DNA of 42,496 nucleotides. Source: a virus. The stretch lies in the IMG/VR virus record IMGVR_UViG_3300035698_013554, positions 1 to 42,496 of that record; one strand, 5' to 3'. Of this stretch, positions 1 through 9,018 are shown one piece after another. The translations under genes and the position numbers were made by a program. How positions within the stretch are numbered: position 1 is the stretch's first letter; each line of letters begins with the position of its first letter. The notes beneath the pieces are model-generated. The model had not been told where the DNA came from. It saw only the letters and a list, made by a program, of their open reading frames with translations, and searched no databases.

Positions 1-1938
1 ACATTACTCATACAAAACAAAATGTTGGAAAAAAGTAATGCTGAAGCTCTGCGTCTACAAATGCAAACACAAAAGTTTATATCTAATAAAAGCGTCACAA
101 CAACACAAAAAAGAAAAACTGCAAAAGATTTCATTCAAAAAAAAGACCCAGATGAAGGTATGAGAAAAAACATCGGGGATATCGAAGGTGTATTATTAGG
201 TATCCGTAAAGATGGTAAAGAAAAATCTGAAAAGAAATCTTCAATTTTTTCAACTCTATTAAAAGGATTTGGTATTGGTGGATTGATTGGTTATTTACTT
301 ACAGGTAAAGGTGAGATGGTGACTGAGTTAAGAGCTGGTATTAAACAATCAATGATTAGTGTTTGGGGGTTTATATCAAACTGGTATAGTGAAGGTGGAG
401 GTAAAGAATTATTAATCGACACAGGAAAGGCTATAGCGGGTGGTATAACGAAGGGTGTGAAATGGTCACTCTCAACTATTTGGGATAATAAAGAATCATT
501 AATCGACACAGGAAAGGCTATAGCGGGTGGTATAACGAAGGCTGTGAAATGGTCACTCTCAACTATTTGGGATAATAAAGAATCCATTGTGAAGACTATG
601 TGGAAGCATAAAGGGCTCATTGGTGGTGGATTGATTGGGATGTTGTTAACTGGAAAAACTGGACTTCTTGGACCCCTGGTAAAAACAATGGGAAAAGGTT
701 TGTTTGGTGTGTTGAAGCATGCTATTGTCCCAGCTTTAAAATTTGCATTTATGAATCCGGCTCTTCTCGGTGTTCTCGGTGCGGCTATTTGGTCAGGCAC
801 AAAATTATTTAAGTTAGGTAAAGCAATTGCTGATGGGATGGAATCTCGAAAAGAAGCAAAACGAATGAAATCTGAAGTTATAAAGAGTGGTACGAGTGCT
901 GCATATGAACGTGCTAAGAGATTAAATTTTGATAAAAAAACTACAGAGACGTATATGGAAAACCACAAATCTATAAATCTTATAACACGTATGATGGGTG
1001 ATGAGACAGGAATTGGTGCTGGAATTGGTGCTGATATGTTAATTAATAAACACAGTAATTTGCCTTTAATGAAAAAATGGAAAAAAAAGAGAGGTTTTTT
1101 TGGATTGTCAGAAGATGAGAAATCACAATTTGCACAGGAAGCATTAATATATTTTAATAAACAAAATCAAAATATTATTAAGTCTAATAAAGATAAGGGT
1201 GGCGATGAAATTTCGGTTAAATCTAATCACAGTACTGAGTTTACACCTGATATGTTTGGTTTTAAAAATGGAAAAGTTGGATTGGCTGATGAATACCACA
1301 GTTCAATATATGAAGATGGTGGAATTAAAGACCCACGGAAACAGGGGTCTAAATATTATGGTGTTGTGTTAAATGAGAATCCTAATATTGCAGGATTACA
1401 ACCAAAAATGAAAAATGGTTTTTTAGCAATGGCAAAAGAATATTATGATTTAACTGGTGATAGTATTCAAGTTAATTCTGCAAAGCGTAATGGTAGTAAA
1501 AGAAGTTCTCATAATTTTGGTTGGGCTATTGATATGCAATCTGTTGACGCAAATGCATTAGAAAATATGGGGTTGATGAAAAAATATGGGTTTCATAGAC
1601 CATTGAAAAATTATGTTAATTCTAAAGGTAAGAAAGAAACATGGCACGTTGAACCATATCCGGGAAAAGATGTGTATGGTCCACGTGATACAATTAATAA
1701 TGAATTCAGAATACCAACATTAATGAAAGGTAATCCAACTCAGGTAGGTGGTGATGAATATAATTTACCACGAGGTAATGTCGAAAGTAAACTCAAGAGT
1801 GATACACCTATGCAAGTTTCACTATCAGATGGTGACATAGACCGTCTGGTGGCAGGATTTGGAGAGGAATTAAGAAGAAATAAACCAGAGGTTGCTTCAG
1901 CGTCAAGTATGCAAGCAATGTCTGGAAGAAAACTATAA
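1..1938 (+). CDS. Tail/baseplate hub protein with C-terminal M15-type peptidase domain (5' end probably beyond the window)
   Basis: The reading frame is open back to base 1. The first ATG (22) has no Shine-Dalgarno sequence, so the true start probably lies upstream; numbering here is from that ATG (638 aa). The N-terminus is charged and helical. Residues about 75-260 contain several Gly-rich hydrophobic stretches and a tandem 29-residue duplication. The C-terminal part carries the M15 D,D/L,D-carboxypeptidase signature SSHNFGWAID (H497, D504) with a second zinc-ligand candidate in TWHVEP (H542). M15 enzymes cut peptide cross-links of peptidoglycan. Its place ahead of the hub and spike genes suggests a virion-borne wall-penetrating enzyme; the spike gene has no lysozyme domain of its own. 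The peptidase fold is well supported; the structural role is inferred from position. Confidence 0.8.
   Translation, partial: TLLIQNKMLEKSNAEALRLQMQTQKFISNKSVTTTQKRKTAKDFIQKKDPDEGMRKNIGDIEGVLLGIRKDGKEKSEKKSSIFSTLLKGFGIGGLIGYLLTGKGEMVTELRAGIKQSMISVWGFISNWYSEGGGKELLIDTGKAIAGGITKGVKWSLSTIWDNKESLIDTGKAIAGGITKAVKWSLSTIWDNKESIVKTMWKHKGLIGGGLIGMLLTGKTGLLGPLVKTMGKGLFGVLKHAIVPALKFAFMNPALLGVLGAAIWSGTKLFKLGKAIADGMESRKEAKRMKSEVIKSGTSAAYERAKRLNFDKKTTETYMENHKSINLITRMMGDETGIGAGIGADMLINKHSNLPLMKKWKKKRGFFGLSEDEKSQFAQEALIYFNKQNQNIIKSNKDKGGDEISVKSNHSTEFTPDMFGFKNGKVGLADEYHSSIYEDGGIKDPRKQGSKYYGVVLNENPNIAGLQPKMKNGFLAMAKEYYDLTGDSIQVNSAKRNGSKRSSHNFGWAIDMQSVDANALENMGLMKKYGFHRPLKNYVNSKGKKETWHVEPYPGKDVYGPRDTINNEFRIPTLMKGNPTQVGGDEYNLPRGNVESKLKSDTPMQVSLSDGDIDRLVAGFGEELRRNKPEVASASSMQAMSGRKL
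402..584 (+). repeat. Tandem duplication, 87-bp unit, two copies
   Basis: Bases 411-497 and 498-584 are identical except at one position (G455 versus C542), and the match extends a few bases upstream of 411. The period of 87 bp equals 29 codons, so the frame is kept and the protein repeats a 29-residue Gly/Ala-rich amphipathic segment, with one Gly-to-Ala difference. Near-identity at DNA level points to a recent duplication. Confidence 0.95.
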
Positions 1939-1948
1939 GGAATAAATT

Positions 1949-2932
1949 ATGTTTACAGATATAGATGTATTTAAACCAACGTCGTGGTTGGAGTCGGGAA
2001 TAAAACAATCTAATGAGCGTAACGATGGAGCTGCTACAGGACATAGTGTAATTAAGATTGTACCAAATTATCATTTCTGGAATCCTGATAGAAATGATTT
2101 AAAACCTGTTATTGGAGTTACTACCAGTCAAGTTACTATTGATGTTACAAGTGAATGGACCAAAATGGGAGTTCCTAAATTACCAATAATTAGAAGTATG
2201 GGTAATTTTGCAAATTCTGTTTCTGATTACACCGCCCTTGCAGGTGGAGGTGAATTAGGGTCTGTATGGATGTCAAAACAATTATGGCGAAAAAATGGAT
2301 ATTTGAAAATCTCTCCAAAATTCAGAATTGTTGACTGGGAAGGTAATGGAAAACCATTAACCAATGCGTTATTATTGGCAAAGATGTGTTTACCTGGTGA
2401 ACCTGATTCTGGGGTTACTAAAAAACTTAAAGAATTGGAAACAACGATTATAAAACATGCTGATACATATATACAAAAATTAACATCTGACACATCTAAG
2501 AATGATAATGCTAATAAAAAACGTTCAACAACATCAAATTTGAATATGGTGGTTGACGCTTTAAAGGGGGGAACGAGTAGGTTTCTCACCGCAAGTAAAA
2601 CGGTGTTAGAAGACATGCATGATATTATTACATTGAAAAAAGCTCCACCACCGGTTAGAATTCAGATTGGTCAATATTTTTATCATCCTGATATGATAAT
2701 TAAAAATGCTAATTTTACTTTTTCAAAAGAAGTATCTGATTTAGGACCATTATTTGTTGACGTGATATTAAGTCTCGAAACAAGAAAAATAATGTCTGGT
2801 ATTAGAGATGTTGGATTTGTTGAAGTTGATAAATTAGCGTCACGTGTTAGGGTTGCTGATGTGAATACAGAAGTTAATAATCAAAATGCTGATATAAATA
2901 GACCACAACGAACTGGATTAGGTGGTAGATAA
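1949..2932 (+). CDS. Baseplate/tail-tube junction protein, gp48-like (tentative)
   Basis: 327 aa. It starts at an ATG after AAGGAATAAATT and ends in a TAATG-type overlap with the next gene. The C-terminal part (about residues 230-290) has the pattern PPVRIQIGQYF, then D-M-I-I-x-N-A-x-F-x-F-S-K, which resembles the C-terminal beta-sandwich of contractile-tail tube-initiator and baseplate proteins such as T4 gp48. The middle has ISPKFRIVDWEG followed by a leucine-rich stretch. Operon position before the gp53-like and hub genes fits a baseplate component. The family assignment is by pattern and context only. Confidence 0.5.
   Translation: MFTDIDVFKPTSWLESGIKQSNERNDGAATGHSVIKIVPNYHFWNPDRNDLKPVIGVTTSQVTIDVTSEWTKMGVPKLPIIRSMGNFANSVSDYTALAGGGELGSVWMSKQLWRKNGYLKISPKFRIVDWEGNGKPLTNALLLAKMCLPGEPDSGVTKKLKELETTIIKHADTYIQKLTSDTSKNDNANKKRSTTSNLNMVVDALKGGTSRFLTASKTVLEDMHDIITLKKAPPPVRIQIGQYFYHPDMIIKNANFTFSKEVSDLGPLFVDVILSLETRKIMSGIRDVGFVEVDKLASRVRVADVNTEVNNQNADINRPQRTGLGGR
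2893..2900 (+). promoter_or_regulatory. Possible T4-type late promoter TATAAATA inside a gene end
   Basis: An exact TATAAATA lies 39 nt before the ATG at 2932 but inside the 3' end of the preceding coding sequence. The spacing matches the intergenic copies. Chance occurrence is quite possible in AT-rich coding DNA. Confidence 0.3.
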
Positions 2933-3267
2933 TGATTGATAAATATAACAGAACAAGATATATGCCAGTGGTTTCTGCTGGAGATAATTTAGAAAGAGAT
3001 ATGATTCTTTCTAATTGGGATTTATTTAACATTAAGAGACCTGTTCGGTTTGAAAATATTAAACGACAAGATATACAACGTCCTGATTTATTTTCATTGC
3101 GTGTGTATGGGACAATGAGTTTCTGGTGGATTCTTTCAAAAGTAAATCAAATTGATGATTGGTGGAATGATGTTGGAGTGGGACAAGATATTGTTGTTCC
3201 TCATAGACAAGATATTGTTGATTTTAATTTGAAGTTACGAGCACGACAACGAAAAAGTGAGTTATAA
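2932..3267 (+). CDS. 53: Baseplate wedge protein, T4 gp53-like
   Basis: 111 aa. The segment RPDLFSLRVYGTMSFWWIL, followed by N-x-I-D-D-W-W and a late V-V-P-H, matches the short LysM-like core of T4 gp53 and related wedge proteins (R-P-D-x-x-x-x-x-Y-G-x-x-x-x-W-W-x-I). In T4, gp53 clamps the wedge to the hub. The start overlaps the upstream stop (TAATG), with GGTGG as ribosome-binding site, and the stop overlaps the next ATG, so translation is probably coupled. It is about half the length of T4 gp53, a common size for minimal homologues. Confidence 0.65.
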   Translation: MIDKYNRTRYMPVVSAGDNLERDMILSNWDLFNIKRPVRFENIKRQDIQRPDLFSLRVYGTMSFWWILSKVNQIDDWWNDVGVGQDIVVPHRQDIVDFNLKLRARQRKSEL

Positions 3268-4475
3268 TGTCATTACCTGCACAACATTTTTATTTAGAAT
3301 TAAAAATAAAGAATAAAAGTAATGTTAATTCCAATGTTGAAGATATTGTTATTACTAAAAATAACATCGAAGAATTGACTATTAGGGAAGATGTGTTGTC
3401 AATTTTACCAAGAATTGAAATTGTAATAAATGATGTTGGAGGACTTGTTGACTCATTTCCTATTTTGGATGAAGATGTGATGAGTGTGGTGGTATCTCAA
3501 TTTGAAGATGATGTGCCTGTGATTGATATGGAATTTATTATAAGTGATTTGTCGTTTGATGGGGATTCCGGTTCAAATCATTTTAACAAAGTAAAACTTG
3601 TTGGATATGCCAATTCTCTGGATTTATTTGTTCCTTATAAAAATAGGTCATTTAATGGAACTGGTGCTGATGTGTTGAAAAAGATTGCCAAAGAGACAGG
3701 AATTAAATTTACTAATCCACACAATGTTGCGTCAAGTGATAAAATGATTTGGTATCAAAATTCTAATAATTATAATTTCATAAAACATATTTTGAAACGT
3801 TCATATATTTCTAATGATGGTGTTTTCTTTTATTCAAACACTAAAGACAATTTTGTATACACATCATTTAATTCTGAATTTGATAAGGAAGAAAACTTTT
3901 ATACAGAATTTGATAAGACTCGTGTTGATAATTTCATTTTAGCTGAAGATGAAAAGGGTGTTATGTTTTTTGACGCTTATGATGTTGTGAATTTAAATGG
4001 GTTGTTTAATAAGATGAGTAATTATGCAGCAACATTTGGATTTTATGATTTGAAAGGTAAATATCAAGGCGGTATTGTTGACAAAATAAAGAATATTGCG
4101 GATTTACATAATAAGAAAAAACGATATGATGGTCAACCATCAATATTTTGTAACGTTGGTATGTTTGGGAATAAGAATGTGTTTGAAGAGTTCCCACGTG
4201 GGATTGTACAAAATTTATTTTATAAGTATAATTTATTTTCAAATTCAGTAATTTTGAACATCAACTCAATGACAGACGTGAAACTTTTCGATAAAGTGAA
4301 TTTAGCTATTCCTGCAATACTTAATGGTGATTTTAATGAAGTGTATTCTGGTTATTATTTGGTAACAGCAATCACACACAACATAACATCTGATGGTATA
4401 TATCAAAAGAAAGTACTCGTGTGTCGTAATGGTATAAATGAATCAGAAGAGCTTAAAGAATATGATGTGAATTAA
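3267..4475 (+). CDS. Baseplate hub protein, gp27/VgrG-N-like
   Basis: 402 aa. An N-terminal beta-rich domain (about 1-130, with I-V-I-T-x-N-N-I-E-E-L-T-I-R-E-D and a later L-V-G-Y-A-N-S-L-D-L-F) is followed by a domain with ADVLKKIAKETGIKF, typical of hub proteins of the gp27, P2 gpD and VgrG type (late-control D family). Hub trimers sit at the end of the tail tube and carry the spike. The next gene is the spike, as expected for a hub/spike pair. The fold assignment rests on pattern and context; the exact subfamily is uncertain. Confidence 0.6.
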   Translation: MSLPAQHFYLELKIKNKSNVNSNVEDIVITKNNIEELTIREDVLSILPRIEIVINDVGGLVDSFPILDEDVMSVVVSQFEDDVPVIDMEFIISDLSFDGDSGSNHFNKVKLVGYANSLDLFVPYKNRSFNGTGADVLKKIAKETGIKFTNPHNVASSDKMIWYQNSNNYNFIKHILKRSYISNDGVFFYSNTKDNFVYTSFNSEFDKEENFYTEFDKTRVDNFILAEDEKGVMFFDAYDVVNLNGLFNKMSNYAATFGFYDLKGKYQGGIVDKIKNIADLHNKKKRYDGQPSIFCNVGMFGNKNVFEEFPRGIVQNLFYKYNLFSNSVILNINSMTDVKLFDKVNLAIPAILNGDFNEVYSGYYLVTAITHNITSDGIYQKKVLVCRNGINESEELKEYDVN

Positions 4476-4484
4476 GGTGAAAAT

Positions 4485-5300
4485 ATGCATAAAAATAATG
4501 AACGAATAAAAGAGACAATTGGAAAAGATATAATGGAAACATTAGATTCTTTTCTTAATGATGATGAAGGGTATGAAGAAAAATACGAAGGTAATTTTAC
4601 GGGTATTGTGGTTGATAATAAAGACTCTGATAGAGAAGGCAAATGTAAAATTCGAGTGTATGGTGTTCATGGAGATAATATCCAAGATAACGATTTGCCT
4701 TGGGCATTTCCTGATTTTAATTTTAGAGGTGGGTTAAAAGGTTCTTTTGTTGTTCCTCCTGTTAAATGTATTGTGAATGTTTATTTTGAACGTGGTGAAA
4801 TTTATATCCCACGATATTCGAGTAAAGTAATTGATACAAGTAATTTACCATCCAATAAGGATAAGAGTTATCCTGACAATATGGTTTTTTATGAAAGCGA
4901 TAATGGGGACACTTTTGAAATTGATAGGAAGAAAAAGGAAACAACGTTGACACATAGTTCAGGTACTAAGTTTTTTATGGATGTTAATAAAGCATTGCTT
5001 GAACATAATATTGGAAGTAAAATTGAAATTGATAAACAAAAAATGGTATTTGAACACAATATTGGTGCTAAAATAACAATGGACGCTACTAAGGTTGAAA
5101 TTACCGATTCGATAGGGAATACTATAACAATGAACGGAGCTGGTATTAAAATTGCAGCTAAGACTATTCTCGACCTGAATCATGGTGTTATGACCAAGAG
5201 TAACGGTAAGGTTGTTATTCCTTCAGGAACGGGCTGTTTTTGTGCTTTACCGGCATGTATAATAACTGGGTCCCCTCATTCTGGTCAGATAACTGTATAA
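4485..5300 (+). CDS. Baseplate spike protein, gp5 OB-fold type, without lysozyme domain
   Basis: 271 aa, preceded by AAGGTGA at good spacing. Residues about 35-110 (G-I-V-V-D-N-K-D-S-D-R-E-G-K-C-K-I-R-V-Y-G through LPWAFPDF and G-S-F-V-V-P-P) are the OB-fold of the T4 gp5/P2 gpV spike family. From about 150 a run of short repeating strands (I-G-S-K-I-E-I-D, I-G-A-K-I-T-M-D, I-G-N-T-I-T-M-N) suggests the triple-stranded beta-helix needle. Unlike T4 gp5 there is no lysozyme domain between OB-fold and helix, so wall cleavage probably falls to the M15 protein at the window start. The Cys-containing C-terminus (GTGCFCALPAC) is unusual and could bind a metal at the tip. Confidence 0.8.
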   Translation: MHKNNERIKETIGKDIMETLDSFLNDDEGYEEKYEGNFTGIVVDNKDSDREGKCKIRVYGVHGDNIQDNDLPWAFPDFNFRGGLKGSFVVPPVKCIVNVYFERGEIYIPRYSSKVIDTSNLPSNKDKSYPDNMVFYESDNGDTFEIDRKKKETTLTHSSGTKFFMDVNKALLEHNIGSKIEIDKQKMVFEHNIGAKITMDATKVEITDSIGNTITMNGAGIKIAAKTILDLNHGVMTKSNGKVVIPSGTGCFCALPACIITGSPHSGQITV

Positions 5301-5334
5301 AAATCAATTGTTTATGGGCACATTTTCGAATTTG

Positions 5335-5351
5335 TATAAATTTTATAAATA
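5335..5351 (+). promoter_or_regulatory. T4-type late promoter(s)
   Basis: TATAAATA at 5344-5351 lies 26 nt before the ATG at 5370, in a 69-nt gap; a near-match TATAAATT lies at 5335-5342. In T4 this octamer alone forms the -10 region read by the gp55-containing polymerase. Confidence 0.7.
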
Positions 5352-5369
5352 ATTAAAAAGGATATAATT

Positions 5370-5774
5370 ATGGCATTAAACGCTAACGCATTAATTGAAG
5401 ATATTTTGGATGAAGGTAAAAATTTACAAAAAGATATAATTGAACAGTTATCTAAAGTTGCCTTGACCATGCCGGGAATGGTTGATAAAAATGGTAAACC
5501 TGCTGGTGAAACATTTCCATTTGTACCAACTGAACAGGGGCAAATGATGGAGTTTGGTGATTCAAATAAAGAAAAGGCAAGTGTGGATGAAAAGTATACA
5601 GGTATTGAAGCTATTGTTGAAATAATGGTTGAAAATATTGTTAGGGTATCAATACCAGAGATACTTAAACATATAACAGATAATTTAGAAATCACAGTTC
5701 CAACGAATTCGGTGATTACGAAAGTTTCTGGTGGTACATTAAATGTTTCACCAATTGAATGTAAACAAGAATAA
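5370..5774 (+). CDS. Unknown baseplate-cluster protein
   Basis: 134 aa, start preceded by AAAAGGATATAATT and by its own late-promoter element. I do not recognise a family. The N-terminal 35 residues look helical. A middle segment is rich in Pro, Gly and Glu (G-K-P-A-G-E-T-F-P-F-V-P-T-E-Q-G), and the C-terminus is beta-prone and Thr/Val-rich. It lies between the spike and the gp25-like wedge gene, each preceded by a late promoter, so a small structural or assembly role in the baseplate is likely but not shown. Confidence 0.75.
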   Translation: MALNANALIEDILDEGKNLQKDIIEQLSKVALTMPGMVDKNGKPAGETFPFVPTEQGQMMEFGDSNKEKASVDEKYTGIEAIVEIMVENIVRVSIPEILKHITDNLEITVPTNSVITKVSGGTLNVSPIECKQE

Positions 5775-5780
5775 AAATAA

Positions 5781-5788
5781 TATAAATA
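5781..5788 (+). promoter_or_regulatory. T4-type late promoter
   Basis: Exact TATAAATA in the 32-nt gap before the gp25-like gene, 26 nt from its ATG, the same spacing as the element before the preceding gene. Confidence 0.7.
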
Positions 5789-5806
5789 ATATAAAGGGAT
5801 ATTGTC

Positions 5807-6199
5807 ATGAATTTTGAAAGAATAAAAAAATATTCTGATGATTGGGCATTTGATTTTTCTGTACAGACACAAACAGTGGGTGAAATAAAGAATGAAGATG
5901 TTATCAATCAGAGTATAGAAATGATATTGTCTACATTACCGGGAGAAAGATTGTTTAATCCTACATTTGGTTCAGATTTTCAATTGAGAATTTTTGATAC
6001 TATGGATAACGAATTTCTTGAACGACTAATTGATGACACTGTTGGTGCTATTCAACGGTGGGAAACACGAATTGAAATTATAGAAGGTGAAATACAATTA
6101 ACTATCAATCCTGACGGCAATAGTGCTCTTATTTATATTCCATATATTATGTTGGAAAGACAAATGAAAGCTGCGTTTCAAAGAAAGATAACACAATAA
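5807..6199 (+). CDS. 25: Baseplate wedge subunit, gp25/GPW family
   Basis: 130 aa, the usual family length (T4 gp25 is 132). Diagnostic features are the N-terminal W-A-F-D-F, then N-x-S-I-E-M-I-L-S-T-L-P-G-E-R and FNPTFGSDF, the conserved loop of gp25-like proteins, followed by L-E-R-L-I-D-D-T-V and a beta-rich C-terminus. gp25 is a core wedge protein that also touches the sheath. The next gene is gp6-like, the standard gp25-gp6 order of contractile injection systems. AAGGGATATTGTC precedes the start. Confidence 0.92.
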   Translation: MNFERIKKYSDDWAFDFSVQTQTVGEIKNEDVINQSIEMILSTLPGERLFNPTFGSDFQLRIFDTMDNEFLERLIDDTVGAIQRWETRIEIIEGEIQLTINPDGNSALIYIPYIMLERQMKAAFQRKITQ

Positions 6200-6208
6200 G
6201 GAATTGAC

Positions 6209-9007
6209 ATGGCTGAAAATTTTTTAAAATATACAGAATTAACTTATGAAAAAATTCATGAGCAAGTACGAGATAAATTAAATGCGGACACAAGATTTGA
6301 TAATCCACGGGAATCCGCTATATTCCAAACTTTAATTGAAGTGTTTGTTGGTTGTACCGATATGGTCAATTATTATGTTCAGAGAAGAGCTGAGGAGTGT
6401 TATTTTGATACAGCTCAGTTAAAATCATCTGTGATACTATTGGCACGTCAATTGGGATATGTTGTAACACGACCTCAACCTGCTACATCAAAATTGAAAA
6501 TTATATTGGGTGGTAATTTCACAGGTGTATTTGATACAACACTGGGTGCTGATAATAAAATTCAAATTCCATATTTTACAAAATTTGCTCATGATGGTGA
6601 CGATTTTGTATTGGTTGATACATACACATATAATGTAAGTCCAACTGTCGTTCAACAGATGGTTGATGATGGGGATGATTTTGAATTGACATTAACGAAA
6701 GATTCATTTGATAATGATATTGTTATAACTCAAGGTGATATCCGTGAACGTGTTATTGTTGGTAATACAAATACACAAGTTGGAAGTAATTTTCAAATAT
6801 ATAAAGTTGAAGATAACGAATTTTCAAATGTGTATGGAGATAAAGATTTCTTTTTCAGTGATGTTACACAAGTGTATGTCGGTAATAAAAAAGACGCAAC
6901 AACTCAATATCAAATTGATAGACGTTCATTAATTAATTGGGAATCGTTAGCAAGTAATGATTTATCAACAGCAACTAAGATTTGTTTTATTAGAACTACT
7001 CCTGATGAATTTATTGAATTGATTTTTGGGGATGGTTCATTTGCTGCTAAAGGACCAATAACAAGAGAAGATAATGTTTATCTTCAATATCTTGCAACTA
7101 AAGGTCATGATGGTAATAGAGTTGGTGTAATTGATGACAAAGTTAATTTTTCAGGAAAAGTATTTACTAATACTGGTATTGAAGTTACTAACAAAATAAC
7201 TTTCAAATTACATGCCAATATTACAGGTGGTGCTGATATTGAAGATAATGATTCAATAAAATTTTCTGCACCAAAAATATATTATTCTCTTGATAGATTG
7301 GTTTCTAAATCAGATTATATAAATTTCTTGAAAACTTTAAAATCACCTATTGTTGTTCAAAATGCAATAGCGTGGGGTGAACAAGAGGAACGTGATTTTG
7401 CAGGAGTTTTTGCTGACATAAAAATGTTTAATGTTGCATTATTTTCAGTTGTTGGTAGTTTATATAATTTAGATGGTAATATCTATTCTGTAAAAACTAC
7501 AGATAATTTATTAGACACTGCTGTGCTTGATTTAAATTATGACCCATACTCAATTCAGATTCAGAGTTATTTTAATGTGTATACACGACAAGCCATTGCA
7601 TACCAATTAAAGAAATATGATATTCTTTATTATTATAATAAAATTGTTGGTGATTTAATAAGAACCGCTCCAATTTATTTTGTTAATGAATATGGTGACA
7701 ATGGTGTTTTAAAATTTAAATATAAATCTGATATTGACGCAAATGCAAGTAATATCTTAGCAGATGGGGAAGTTGTTGTAGATTTTTCAACATTATCAAA
7801 CCCAACAATGACTGATGTTGCTGATAAAATAAATACAGAAATTGAAGCATTTATAGACAACAGAGCAAATGTCTTTGATAATGCTAACTATAATCAAAAT
7901 GCTTTTGATAATGGTAGTGAGGATGTTGTAAATTGGATTACAAGTGGTAGTCGATATGAATTTGCATTTGATACTGACACATCTTGTTATATTTATGAAT
8001 TTTATGGATCATTGGCAGAAGATTTAGCGGTCACTAACAGAGAATTAAATTCTATTGCTGTACGTATTGATGGGGAAATTAGTGGAAAGATAACTCAAGT
8101 TGTTAATGAATTGGATATACGAGCACAATTGAATGTTAAAAATATTTACATTTCACCACTTATTCATAATTTTAATGTTGAGGGTACGGTTTATGTAAAA
8201 TCATTGTATGACAAAGAAGCATTAAAAACTGAATTGAATAATAAATTATATGAATGGGTGAATTTGAATGCTGATTTTAATGCACCGATATATATTTCAA
8301 AAATCATAAATCAATTTGAAACACATCCGGGTATTATTAATGCTGATATTAAATTGATTCCTGAAGATATTACCGCAGGTGTTAACAATGAGGAAAATAA
8401 ATATTATCAAGGTTGGGATGACCCAACTCTTGTTACATATGGGTCTGAATTGGTGGTTATATTTTTCAGTATGTTGATTAATTATTTGGAAGGGACTGGA
8501 AGTTATCCTGAACTTAATGAATTGAGAAAGTTTTATATAAACTGGCCCGTTGAATTAGAAAAGAAAATATATCAGATTCAAAATTACATCAATGAAAGAA
8601 CATTTTTTAATGATTTCTTGAAAAAATTATTTGATGAATTGGTTATTCTTGCGGAACAACAAGTACCACCAGATAATTTGGCTGATGTGAATAATTCAAA
8701 ATATAAAGATAGTAATGATGATTGGATTGTTAATTATAGAAAATTTTTGGGATATGTAAGCCCAAGTGCGTCATTCAAATCATTTAATAGGTTTTTTCCT
8801 ATAACACAAGATTGTGATTTTATTAGAGTTGTAACAAGAATTCACAAAGATTTGTCTTATACAATTAAAGCAAATTTACTTGATAGTAATGGAAATGTTT
8901 ATCCTGAACATGATAATGAAGATAATTTTCTTAGAGGTGGATATTCTCTTGGTTCAGAAATAATCAAAGTTAATTTATCAACAATAAACTATGTTTATAA
9001 AAAATAA
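6209..9007 (+). CDS. 6: Baseplate wedge protein, gp6/gpJ-like
   Basis: 932 aa. The N-terminal 110 residues (L-x-Y-T-E-L-T-Y-E, then R-x-S-A-I-F-Q-T-L-I-E-V-F-V-G, then Y-V-Q-R-R-A-E-E-C-Y-F-D-T-A-Q and ARQLGY) match the helical start of T4 gp6 and P2 gpJ proteins. The central part has SDYINFLKT and A-I-A-W-G-E-Q-E, as in gp6 homologues. The gp6 dimer forms the inner baseplate ring around gp25 and gp7. It is longer than T4 gp6 (660 aa); the extra C-terminal section from about 750 on includes a helical stretch with PVELEKKIYQIQ and may replace another wedge part. Short 9-nt gap to the upstream gene. Confidence 0.85.
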   Translation: MAENFLKYTELTYEKIHEQVRDKLNADTRFDNPRESAIFQTLIEVFVGCTDMVNYYVQRRAEECYFDTAQLKSSVILLARQLGYVVTRPQPATSKLKIILGGNFTGVFDTTLGADNKIQIPYFTKFAHDGDDFVLVDTYTYNVSPTVVQQMVDDGDDFELTLTKDSFDNDIVITQGDIRERVIVGNTNTQVGSNFQIYKVEDNEFSNVYGDKDFFFSDVTQVYVGNKKDATTQYQIDRRSLINWESLASNDLSTATKICFIRTTPDEFIELIFGDGSFAAKGPITREDNVYLQYLATKGHDGNRVGVIDDKVNFSGKVFTNTGIEVTNKITFKLHANITGGADIEDNDSIKFSAPKIYYSLDRLVSKSDYINFLKTLKSPIVVQNAIAWGEQEERDFAGVFADIKMFNVALFSVVGSLYNLDGNIYSVKTTDNLLDTAVLDLNYDPYSIQIQSYFNVYTRQAIAYQLKKYDILYYYNKIVGDLIRTAPIYFVNEYGDNGVLKFKYKSDIDANASNILADGEVVVDFSTLSNPTMTDVADKINTEIEAFIDNRANVFDNANYNQNAFDNGSEDVVNWITSGSRYEFAFDTDTSCYIYEFYGSLAEDLAVTNRELNSIAVRIDGEISGKITQVVNELDIRAQLNVKNIYISPLIHNFNVEGTVYVKSLYDKEALKTELNNKLYEWVNLNADFNAPIYISKIINQFETHPGIINADIKLIPEDITAGVNNEENKYYQGWDDPTLVTYGSELVVIFFSMLINYLEGTGSYPELNELRKFYINWPVELEKKIYQIQNYINERTFFNDFLKKLFDELVILAEQQVPPDNLADVNNSKYKDSNDDWIVNYRKFLGYVSPSASFKSFNRFFPITQDCDFIRVVTRIHKDLSYTIKANLLDSNGNVYPEHDNEDNFLRGGYSLGSEIIKVNLSTINYVYKK

Positions 9008-9018
9008 AGAGGAAATAA

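Noticed and set aside
291-968. Long minus-strand open frame (225 codons)
   Set aside because: Antisense to the M15 protein gene, lacks a ribosome-binding site, and its repeats mirror the 87-bp duplication; composition is that of a shadow frame.
5312-5872. Minus-strand 186-codon frame
   Set aside because: Antisense to the 5370 gene and the gp25-like start, and spans two late promoters and ribosome-binding sites on the + strand.
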